Shown here piece after piece: positions 36,206 to 45,700 of a DNA stretch of 64,000 nt. Every line of letters starts with the position of its first letter. The stretch's first letter is position 1. A program made the translations under genes and the position numbers. The notes beneath the pieces were generated by a model that did not search any database, had not been told where the DNA came from, and was given only the letters and a program-made list of their open reading frames with translations. Where the stretch lies: NCBI RefSeq assembly GCF_021223605.1, contig NZ_CP075175.1, positions 496,001 to 560,000 on the forward strand. Direction: 5' to 3'. The DNA comes from Paenibacillus sp. 481. Lineage in GTDB: Bacteria; Bacillota; Bacilli; Paenibacillales; Paenibacillaceae.

Positions 36206-36250
36206 GCAAGATTCCCGTCAATAAATAGAAATTAATGACGGGAATCTTGC
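36206..36250 (-). terminator. Strong terminator after the PKS genes
   Basis: GCAAGATTCCCGTCA (36206-36220) and TGACGGGAATCTTGC (36236-36250) form a perfect 15-bp stem with a 15-base loop, followed on the minus strand by ATTTGTTTTCC, 13 bp after the PKS-A stop. The bpsA set probably has its own promoter in 36098-36200. Confidence 0.9.
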
Positions 36251-36263
36251 TATTTATGGTGCC

Positions 36264-39200
36264 TTATTCCATGACGGTCACACGAATAAACGGTGACAAT
36301 TGAGAGATGGTACGATAATTAAATAATTGCTGTCGATCTGCAACGAGTCCCTGCTTCTCCATCTCGATTTCGACACGAACGGCGTGAAGAGAGCTTCCTC
36401 CCAAACGGAAGAAGTCATCGTCGATTCCGACGCGGCTGATTCCTAGCACGCTTTGCCATATGCTCACAAGCGTAGCTTCGACTTCATTTGTAGGCTCGCG
36501 GTATGCGGCTCTCTGCGTTTCACCGCCCTCTGTTTGCTGCACCGGCAGTAGGAGCAGCTGGGATGCGGAATGATAGAGCAGCGGCAGCAACTGCTGTCGA
36601 TGAGGCGAGTTTTCCAGATTGTCGACAACGAGCTCTCCCGTTTGCTGTTCAAAGTTTCCTGCTGCTGCGAACACGTTAATCACGCTATCATTCGCTTCAG
36701 TTGCGGCGCGTTGTAGTTCTTCACCGCCAGGCAGTGGAGCATGGTGTAAACATTCGATATGACCACAGCTGTCAGGAATTTCGTCTACCGCATGGCGGTA
36801 ACGTACAGCCTGCTCCGACTCCTCCATAACGACCCACTTGCCCTGTTTCAAAAATGCCAACATTGGTTCGTTTTTCCCTGTTATTGTGCAAACAACTTCA
36901 ATATATGCTGCCTTACGATCAAGACAGTAGGGCTTTAACGCACTCAGTACGGCGGCCTCGATGCCTCTTCCGAGAATCCGGCAGCTCAGCAGGAACGTAT
37001 CCAAATGCACAATCTGATCATCGCATTTGGTTATAACGGCTCCGATCAGCCCGTAACGTCCGAATCGATCAGCCGCTTCAAGTGCCCAACAAGTAGTCCC
37101 CGACTCGGCCAACACGGTGGACAATTCGCCCTCCGTTCTGCGGTTAACGTTTAGCGTGAACTGGTTCGTGCGCTGCGTAAGCTGTGCGATACGCGGCAAC
37201 TGCGCCGTGCTGGCCTCGTTAATGCTCATCACGATTTCCAGCTCGTCCAAAAACGCTTGCAGTGAAGTGGACGCTGCCCGAACTTCGCCGCGCTTGCGCT
37301 CTGTCGCGTACAATTCCGTTCTTTGCTTGTCCTCTTCCGACACGCTCAAGCGATCCAAAGCCCATATGTGCTGGAGGAAGGCTGGAATTTGCTGCTCACT
37401 AGGCAGCTGCAATACGAGCACCTCCGGACAATTCGACCGCACCTCCGAACACTCCAATGAACTGTCGTCGATGAGGATGAAGCTGTCTGTCCCCAAATGG
37501 AGCTCCTCCGCCAGCGAACGCACATTTTCCGACTTCGGATTCCAGTCGATGCGCCAGCCAACGAAATGCTCGCGTTTGAGCAACATGTCGGGATGACGAT
37601 CAAATACGTCCCAGACATCCGCTTCGTTATTTTTACTGACGAGTACAAGCAGTGTTCCCTCCTGTTGTTTGGACAGCAAATACTGCTGCATCGCACGATA
37701 AGGTTCTCCTACGACTACCCCATCAGCTCCGTCTTCGCCACAAATGCCCTGCCACAGCGTGTTATCGCAATCGACCGCGATCACTTTGAATGGATGACCT
37801 TGCCAAGCAAGCAACTTGCGTGCTGTAAAAGTCCCAATCGCTGCATAATATTCCGGCGTGAACGGCATATGTCCCGCTTGGTCGGCAGCCGGATCGAACG
37901 TCTCGCCTACGCTGAACAACGAGTCGATTTCTCTAAAGTCGAGGACGTGAACATACTCCAACCGCTCCAACTCACGCTTCCACCGATTCGTCAGCTCCTC
38001 CAAATAACTTACCATTACCGGACTTATCGCTGATAAAGTGGAAACCGGAAACACGCCAGCGAACAGTGGTCTTGTTCTTTGCTGCACAGAAACGGCCTCC
38101 ACGAGCTCTGATAGCGCTCGCTCCAACTTCTTGATGTGCTGCGCCTCTGACGTGCTATCATCCCGTAACCAATCTTCGAAACGGACAAGTAGCATACCTG
38201 CATCGCCAGCAGTCGACAGCAAGCTGTCAGGGTTCAAGAGCTCCTGAAACACTTGGTCGTACGGCGCAAAATGGACATCAATGCTCGTCCCGAATTGCTC
38301 ACCCCACCATTTGACATAAGGGCGGATCGGATCGGCAGTAAAAGTAGCAGCAGCCGTAATCGATAACGTTCGCTCCGGCACGGTGCCACGTCTCTTCGCA
38401 GCCAACTCTGACTGTGCTGCTTCCGATAACAGCGGTAAATCCCCCAGTTTACGCTGCGGATTGGCCAGTACAAGGTCAATCAGCTCGCAAAAATGTTGCA
38501 TCAAGCCTACAATCGTCTCCTCGACGAACAGCGCGGTGTTATATTGCAACACGCAGAGCAGCCCACCGTTGTCCAAATTGCCCATATCAAGCTTAAAGTC
38601 GAGCTTGGAGACCCCTTTTGTAATGTCGTAATTTTCAAAAGTAAGGCCTTCGGCGGTCAACACCATATCTCCGTCAAACTCATTATGGAAAATCATCATC
38701 GTGTCGAAGAACGGATTTCGGCCGCGTGGCAACTTCGCTGACAACTTTTCGACCATCCGATCAAAAGGGAAATCCTGATTTTCGTAGGCGTTTATCATCG
38801 TCTTGTTCACCATTTGCAACTGCTCCTGCAAGGTATGCCGCTCATCGAAGCGCACACGGACAGGTAAGAAGTTAGTGAACATGCCAATTAGGTTTTCCAC
38901 GTCTGCATGACGTCTGCCCGCAACCAACGAACCGACTACCAAATCGTTTTGGTCAGCATACTTGTGCAGCACGAGCGTATACAAGTGGAACATCAGCACG
39001 TTAATCGTGACGTTATTCGCCTTGGCCAAGGCATTCAGGCGATCGGTAGTTTCTTTTGGCAAAATGACCTTGTGCGCCCGTCCAATAAACGATTGGAATT
39101 CTGGCCGTTCTAAGTCGGTCGGCATATTCAACACCGGAATGTCCCGATTGAACTGGTTTATCCAATATTGCTCCTGTTGCTGGATAACATCTCCTTCCAG

Positions 39201-42200
39201 CAGTTGGTGCTGCCACTCCGCAAAATCTTTATACTGAATCCGCAACGGAGACAACTCTTTCCCCGCGTACAAGTCGCTGAACTCTCTGATGAACACGTTC
39301 ATCGACGCGCCGTCTGACACGATATTGTGCATATCGACGAGTAGCACATGCTTTTCCGGAGCCAGCTTAACAAAAGCAGCCCGTATAAGTGGGGCTTGTC
39401 CCAGATCGAACGGGCGGATAAACCGCCTAATCAACGCTTTCATCTCGTGATCGTCCGCTTCAAGCCGCTCGATGGTAAATGTAAATTCTTCGTGAATTCG
39501 CTGTACCGGCTCTCCGTCCACCATATGGAAGGAAGTACGCATGTTTTCGTGGCGGCGGATCAGCTTGACAAACGCTTCTTCGAACTGATCTGCGTTCGCC
39601 GGTCCGTGTACCATCAAAGCCATCGGCATATTATATGAAGTTAACTGCCCGATTTGCTGATGGATAAGGAACGTCCGCTTCTGCGCAGATGACAGTCGGT
39701 AGTACGGTTTTTGTTCCGCAGCCGCAATAGCCAAGTATGCTTTTCTCTCCGTCTGCCCGATATATTCAGCCAGTGCGCTGATCGTCGGCATGTTGAAAAT
39801 ATCCGACAACAACAGCTCCACATCAAGTTCCTTGTGCATTTTGGCGATGAGGCTGGTCGCCTTCAGGGAGTGCCCACCCAATTCAAAGAAATCGTCATGT
39901 ATTCCGATCTCTTCAATGCCGAGCAGACCGCGCCAAATTGTCGCGATTGTCTCTTCCAGCGTATTGCGCGGCGCAACGTAGCCGCTCGGCAGCTCGTATC
40001 CTGCAGACCGATCCACGCCATCCGTTTGTCTGCTACCCTTCGTCGGCGTTGAATCCGTGTGAACGATACGGATGCCTTCCTCATCGAGCCAGAATCGTCT
40101 ACGGTCGAACTGATATGTCGGCAACAGAACGCGGTTGCGTGTTTCATCCCCGTACAATCGAGTCCAATCGAATGCGACGCCGGCATTCCACAACCGTCCG
40201 ACTTGCTGCAGCAAGTGTTCCGAATCCGCTATATTTTGCTGCGGGTGACGCATCAAATTCACAATGACATGCTCTCGCTTCGCATCCGCATGTCGTCTCG
40301 CGAACGAAGTCAACGCGTTGCCGCCGCCAATCTCGGCAAACGCAGCGTCGGAATCAGCGAACAATGTTCGCAATCCATCCGCAAATCGCACCGTGCCGCG
40401 TAAATGGCGGGCCCAGTAAGCTGGGCTTACCGCTTCTTCGTCACGAATCCACGTTCCCGTCACATTCGAAATGAACGGCAGCTGCGGCGACTGAAGCGTC
40501 AACTTGCTCAATTCCCGCTCGTACTCCTCCAAAATCGGGTCCATCATCCCAGAATGGAACGCGTGGGACGTATGAAGTTTCCGACAGCTCAGCCCTTTCT
40601 CCTCCAGCAATTGTGCCAAGTCATCAACCGCTTCGTGAGAGCCCGATACGACACACATCGCAGGGGCATTTACCGCCGCCAGTGCAAGGCCGTTGGTAAG
40701 TAGCGGCTGCAATTCCTCCTCTGGCAATGGCACGCTCAGCATAGCCCCGCCAGGTAAACTCTGCATCAATTGACCGCGGATACTAACGATCCGAACCGCA
40801 TCTTCCAGCGTAAAGACACCCGCGAGACAGGCCGCTACGTACTCGCCAATGCTATGTCCGATCATCGCCTGCGGCTCTACTCCCCAATTCATTAGAAGCT
40901 TGGCAAGCGCATACTCGACCGTAAATATAGTCGGCTGCGCGATGTCCGTCCTATTGATGAGCGAGGAATCAACTTCTGTCTCATCCGTAGACGGATAAAC
41001 AATCCGCTTTACCTTCTCGCCAATTCCATCCGGCATAAGTTCGAAGCAACGATCCGCCGCCTCGCGGAAGATCGGCTCTTGCTCATAAAGCTCCCGACCT
41101 AATCCAACATATTGGGAACCTTGGCCAGAGAACATGAAGACGACTGGATGATCGATACTTGCAGCCAGCCCCGTCTGGACGTTACCCGAATCGAGTTGGG
41201 CCAACTGTTCGACGACTTTGCCCACACTGTCAGCGACGAGCGTGCGACGATACGGGAACGCTGCGCGTCCCACTTGCAGCGTATACGCCACATCGGCCAA
41301 AGATACGTTCGGTTGCTCCTGCAAATGGCGGCTCAATTGCTCGCTCATCCGATTGAGCGCGGTTTCCGTCTTCGCCGATAAGGCGATAAGCTGGGCCGAC
41401 TTGCCTGGGGAAGAAGCAGCCGCAGGGGGCGCTTCCTCCAAGACGACGTGCGCATTCGTTCCGCCGATACCGAAGGAGCTTACTCCGGCCCGCAGCGGGT
41501 ACTCGTCGTTGTTCCAGTCAGTCAATTTATCGTTGACATAGAACGGGCTATTTTCGAAATCGATCTTCGGATTCGGGCGTTCAAAATGCAAGGTAGGCGG
41601 CAATTGTTTGTGAGCAAGCGCCAGCACCGTCTTTATGAATCCAGCTACACCAGCAGCGTTGTTCAAATGTCCAATGTTGGATTTAGCCGTGCCGATACCG
41701 CAATACCGTTTCTTCTCCGTTTGAAATGCCGTCTTCAGCGCTTCGATCTCGATCGGATCGCCCAGTGTCGTGGCCGTGCCGTGCGCTTCAATGTAACTGA
41801 TACTCTCCGGCTCCACCTCCGCCACATGATGCGCGGCGCGGATGACCGATACTTGCCCGGCTGTGCTCGGAGCGGTGTAGCCCACTTTACGATTGCCGTC
41901 ATTGTTGATCGCCGAGCCTTTAATAACGGCATATACGTGGTCACCGTCCGCAAGCGCATCTTCCAGCGGCTTCAGAACGACGATTCCCGCCCCGTCTCCG
42001 AACACCGTACCAGCCGCCCGTTCGTCGAACGTACGGCAGTGTCCATCGGGAGAGTTAATCATTCCCTCTTGATAAAAATAGCCCGCCTTCTGCGGCAACT
42101 GAATCGAGACACCTCCAGCAAGCGCAATGCTACACTCCCCACTCAACAAACTTTGGCAGGCAAGATGGATGGCTACAAGAGACGTGGAGCAAGCCGTCTG

Positions 42201-42740
42201 CACCGTAAAGCTCGGCCCTTTCAGATTCAGCTTGTACGACACGAGTGTCGCCATATAATCGCGCAAGTTCAACATCGCCGTCTCCAGCGTGACTGATTCC
42301 TCCGCGGTTCCTAATCCTTTGAATGCACGCATAAACCAATGGGAATTGAAGGCTGCGCCCGTATACAGACCGATAGCTCCCTTGTACGTCTTGGGATCAT
42401 ACCCCGCTTCTTCAAGCGCTTCCCAAGAACATTCATGTAGCAGGCGGAATTGCGGGTCCATCAGCTCTGCTTCACGCGGCGTATAGTCGAAAAATTCGGG
42501 ATCAAAGTTCTCGATACCCTCCAATATTCCTTTAGCTCTCACATAGTTCGGATGCCGCACTGTTTCCGCATCGATGCCCTCTGCCAGCAGTTCCTCTTCC
42601 GTGAAAAATGAGATCGACTCTTTGCCTTTTTGCAAGTTGTCCCAATATTCCTGTAAGTTTCGAGCCCCCGGAAACCTGCCCGACATACCAATGACGGCAA
42701 TTTCTGCCCCGTTATATTCCCTCTCGTTCGATCCGCTCAT
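36264..42740 (-). CDS. PKS-A: KS-AT-ACP-C-FkbH-ACP
   Basis: This 2158-aa protein is the last megasynthase in transcription order. KS (10-440) has ACSTSL (Cys about 184), EAHGTATTLGDP and NIGHLNN. AT has GHSIGEY (Ser about 629) and HAFH, pointing to malonyl. ACP1 has GGHSL (about 957). The C domain (about 1010-1460) reads HNIVSDG instead of HHxxxDG, losing the second, catalytic His. An FkbH domain follows: AVDCDNTLW (about 1655), VSKNNEADV, and GNAT-like LLSCRILGRGIEAA. ACP2 has GGSSL (about 2115). No A domain, KR or thioesterase. FkbH-ACP2 replaces the A-PCP pair, so glycerate is the likely final unit. Its ATG overlaps the PKS-B stop by one base. Confidence 0.9.
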   Translation of the reverse strand: MSGSNEREYNGAEIAVIGMSGRFPGARNLQEYWDNLQKGKESISFFTEEELLAEGIDAETVRHPNYVRAKGILEGIENFDPEFFDYTPREAELMDPQFRLLHECSWEALEEAGYDPKTYKGAIGLYTGAAFNSHWFMRAFKGLGTAEESVTLETAMLNLRDYMATLVSYKLNLKGPSFTVQTACSTSLVAIHLACQSLLSGECSIALAGGVSIQLPQKAGYFYQEGMINSPDGHCRTFDERAAGTVFGDGAGIVVLKPLEDALADGDHVYAVIKGSAINNDGNRKVGYTAPSTAGQVSVIRAAHHVAEVEPESISYIEAHGTATTLGDPIEIEALKTAFQTEKKRYCGIGTAKSNIGHLNNAAGVAGFIKTVLALAHKQLPPTLHFERPNPKIDFENSPFYVNDKLTDWNNDEYPLRAGVSSFGIGGTNAHVVLEEAPPAAASSPGKSAQLIALSAKTETALNRMSEQLSRHLQEQPNVSLADVAYTLQVGRAAFPYRRTLVADSVGKVVEQLAQLDSGNVQTGLAASIDHPVVFMFSGQGSQYVGLGRELYEQEPIFREAADRCFELMPDGIGEKVKRIVYPSTDETEVDSSLINRTDIAQPTIFTVEYALAKLLMNWGVEPQAMIGHSIGEYVAACLAGVFTLEDAVRIVSIRGQLMQSLPGGAMLSVPLPEEELQPLLTNGLALAAVNAPAMCVVSGSHEAVDDLAQLLEEKGLSCRKLHTSHAFHSGMMDPILEEYERELSKLTLQSPQLPFISNVTGTWIRDEEAVSPAYWARHLRGTVRFADGLRTLFADSDAAFAEIGGGNALTSFARRHADAKREHVIVNLMRHPQQNIADSEHLLQQVGRLWNAGVAFDWTRLYGDETRNRVLLPTYQFDRRRFWLDEEGIRIVHTDSTPTKGSRQTDGVDRSAGYELPSGYVAPRNTLEETIATIWRGLLGIEEIGIHDDFFELGGHSLKATSLIAKMHKELDVELLLSDIFNMPTISALAEYIGQTERKAYLAIAAAEQKPYYRLSSAQKRTFLIHQQIGQLTSYNMPMALMVHGPANADQFEEAFVKLIRRHENMRTSFHMVDGEPVQRIHEEFTFTIERLEADDHEMKALIRRFIRPFDLGQAPLIRAAFVKLAPEKHVLLVDMHNIVSDGASMNVFIREFSDLYAGKELSPLRIQYKDFAEWQHQLLEGDVIQQQEQYWINQFNRDIPVLNMPTDLERPEFQSFIGRAHKVILPKETTDRLNALAKANNVTINVLMFHLYTLVLHKYADQNDLVVGSLVAGRRHADVENLIGMFTNFLPVRVRFDERHTLQEQLQMVNKTMINAYENQDFPFDRMVEKLSAKLPRGRNPFFDTMMIFHNEFDGDMVLTAEGLTFENYDITKGVSKLDFKLDMGNLDNGGLLCVLQYNTALFVEETIVGLMQHFCELIDLVLANPQRKLGDLPLLSEAAQSELAAKRRGTVPERTLSITAAATFTADPIRPYVKWWGEQFGTSIDVHFAPYDQVFQELLNPDSLLSTAGDAGMLLVRFEDWLRDDSTSEAQHIKKLERALSELVEAVSVQQRTRPLFAGVFPVSTLSAISPVMVSYLEELTNRWKRELERLEYVHVLDFREIDSLFSVGETFDPAADQAGHMPFTPEYYAAIGTFTARKLLAWQGHPFKVIAVDCDNTLWQGICGEDGADGVVVGEPYRAMQQYLLSKQQEGTLLVLVSKNNEADVWDVFDRHPDMLLKREHFVGWRIDWNPKSENVRSLAEELHLGTDSFILIDDSSLECSEVRSNCPEVLVLQLPSEQQIPAFLQHIWALDRLSVSEEDKQRTELYATERKRGEVRAASTSLQAFLDELEIVMSINEASTAQLPRIAQLTQRTNQFTLNVNRRTEGELSTVLAESGTTCWALEAADRFGRYGLIGAVITKCDDQIVHLDTFLLSCRILGRGIEAAVLSALKPYCLDRKAAYIEVVCTITGKNEPMLAFLKQGKWVVMEESEQAVRYRHAVDEIPDSCGHIECLHHAPLPGGEELQRAATEANDSVINVFAAAGNFEQQTGELVVDNLENSPHRQQLLPLLYHSASQLLLLPVQQTEGGETQRAAYREPTNEVEATLVSIWQSVLGISRVGIDDDFFRLGGSSLHAVRVEIEMEKQGLVADRQQLFNYRTISQLSPFIRVTVME

Positions 42741-45700
42741 TAAAAGACTTCCCCTTTGCGTCTTTTTTCTTTTTGCTGCTGCTGCCGCTTCTTACCTTTC
42801 GCCACAGCGCCGATCAACTGATGCTCTATTTCCGCTTCCTCTGCCTCGTCCTGTTCGCTGCGCGTAAGCCGCTGGGCCAACGCATGTATCGTCGGATAAG
42901 TAAACATATCAACGACAGCGATAGTTTCATTCAGCGCTTCATTCAATTTTCCGGTCACTTGAATCATGTCGAGCGAACTCGCACCCAAGTCGAAGAAATT
43001 GTCATGTATGCCGACCTGATCGATGCGGAAAAATTGTTTCCACACATCAGCAATGGTCTTCTCCGCTTGGTTACGCGGCGCGACATAAGGATTCGTGAGA
43101 TCTGGTCTGACGAATGAACCCCCGTCGCCCGTTGGTTGTGGCTGCTCCTTCTTGCCCTTAAGCCTGATCCAGCGGTCGAGCCGCGCTTGAAAATCTCCCG
43201 TCGATACGATGATTTGGTTACTGTCGCACGGGGCGTACACATACTGAAACAGCTCCGGCGCTTCAGCTGGCAAAATCGCCAGTTCAACGAGCGATTCCCC
43301 GATCTTCGAGCTGTGTTCTTCCCAGAACTCCCACGCGTCCCAATTGACGCATAGCCACTTCGTCCCGCCTGCTTGGTTCTGTTTGCGGGCAAAGGCATCC
43401 ATATACAGGTTCGCCGCCGAATAGGCGCTGAATCCGAGTCCCCCCAGTGCGCTAGCGATGGACGAGAACAGGATACACACGTCTGTCCCTTTACCAGCAA
43501 GCAGTCTTTCCATCGTTTTCAGTCCTTGGACTTTGGCCCGGAACTGCTCGTCGGCTTTTTGCCCGTCGATATTTTCAATCGCGCGGAACGATTCGCCGCC
43601 AGGAAGTCCCGCTGCTTGCACAACCCCGTTCAAGCAGCCGTACGTCGCGTCGATGAACTGGAAGACGTTGCCCATCTGTACTTCGTTCGCTAAATCGGCT
43701 TGCACGTATGTTACCTCAGCGCCCCATTGTTCCAGTCGCTGTACGCGTCTAATTTTGCGGGTGACCGAATTGTCCTCGCCATGTTCAGCAATCCAGCTTT
43801 CATACCTGTCTTGAGCTGGGAAGTCGGATCGACCCGTCAGCACGAGCCGCGCTTTGAAGTGCTGTGCCAAATACTCTGCCGTCAGCATCCCTATGCCGCC
43901 GAGCCCACCAGTAATCAGGTACACACCCTGCTCGCGGAATGGCAAAGCCGGCGTTGCTGGTTTGTGTAGCTCGGCTGGTTTGTAATTCTGCACCCAACGG
44001 TAATTGCCGCGATAAGCGATGAGCCGCTCCGAAGCCGGAACCGACAATTCCGCCACAATTTGTGCGGCAAGCCGCTGTTGACGGCCCACGCCGTGTGGCG
44101 CATCGATATCGATGCTCACGCACGTGATGCCGATGTACTCCTGCTGGATAACCATGCACGGACCAAGCAGCGTCATTTTTCCTGGGGACAACTGCTCCAG
44201 CCCCGTTACTTCTTGCATATCCGTTGACACGACCGCAATACGAACTTCCGTCGTCTCCTTCTGCTTGCGCAGCGCTTGTGCTAAAAAGACCAAACTATAG
44301 TACCCTAACGCTTGCTCCCGCTGCTCGGCCGCTTCCGTCGAAGATGGTGTCCCTTGTAGGACTGCCTCCTTTTTCGGGGAAGAAACATTCCACAGATGAG
44401 CAATGCGGTCAGGTACGAAATCCCGCTGCCGCAGTTCGTCCAACAGTAGCGAATAATGTTCCGCCGAGTTGGGGGAGAGCGTAAACGTGCCATCGTCGTG
44501 TGCGATGAACTCCGTGCCTGCCTTTGCGATCGCGACCCGATCCCCGTCTTGTTGCAAGCGTGCGCTCATCTCATCGGCCAATCCACATTCGTCCTTAAAG
44601 AGGAGCCAGCTGTATCCATTTGGCTGCCTTTCATCTGGGCTTGCCTGCAACAGTGCACGTTCCCACGAAGGATAGTAGAACCAGTCCGCCATGTTCGGAT
44701 TTTTGCCCGAAGGCGTCGTAGACGGACGTACGGCCATCGTTGGTTGTTCGTCCAGCCAATATCGTTGCCGCTCCATTGGATAAGTAGGCAGCTCGACACG
44801 CTTACGCCGCTCATGCGCGTAGAAGCCTTGCCAGTCCATGCTGACACCCGCCAGCCAGAGTCGTCCAATCTTGTGCAAGAGATGAGTCGAGTCCTGCCCC
44901 GATTCCTGCGGATGTCGGAGCATATTGACGACAACGCGCTCTCTGGAAGCCGCGAGATGCTTGCGCACGAATGTACCTAACGCATTGCCCGGCCCTACCT
45001 CAACAAACACAGTGCGCGGATTGCTCAGCAACTCGTCAAGCCCGTCCGCAAACCGCACCGCGGAACGCAAATGTCTGACCCAGTATCCTGCATCCATTGC
45101 CTCTTCCGCCGTAATCCATGTCCCCGTTACATTAGAAATGAATGGCGTCGTTGGTTCCTGCAACTTGATCGACCGTACTTGGTCCGCAAATGCCTCTAAT
45201 ATCGGGTCCATCATATGGGAATGGAACGCATGGGACGTATGTAGCCGTCTACATGTATGACCACTTTCCTCTAACTGTTGAGCAAACGCGTCAATCTGCT
45301 CGCTTTCACCCGCGACGACACATAAGGTCGTACTATTGACAGCGGCCAGCGCAAGTTGATCAGGCAACAGCGCACGAAGCTCTAACTCCGGCATGGCGAC
45401 ACTTAGCATGGAGCCAGCAGGTAGCGATTGCATGAGCCGCCCGCGCAGCGCGACAAGCGTCAAAGCGTCTTCGAGCGGGAACACATTCGCCAAGCAAGCA
45501 GCGACATATTCACCGATGCTATGCCCGATCATCGCTTCCGGATGGACTCCCCAGCTCATAAGCAGCTTGGCCAGCGCATATTCGACCATGAACAGTACAG
45601 GCTGCGCGATGTCCGTGCGTGCAAGAAGTTCATTTTCCGCTGCGGTGTTGTCTGAATTGTGAGACAGCTCGTGCGACGTACCTTGCGGAAACAACAGCGC

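Noticed and set aside
39318..39338. Frameshift or pseudogene in the PKS-A condensation domain
   Set aside because: The frame is continuous for 2158 codons and flanking motifs are intact; the His-to-Asn change is a single codon difference, so it is reported as a variant and not as a broken gene.
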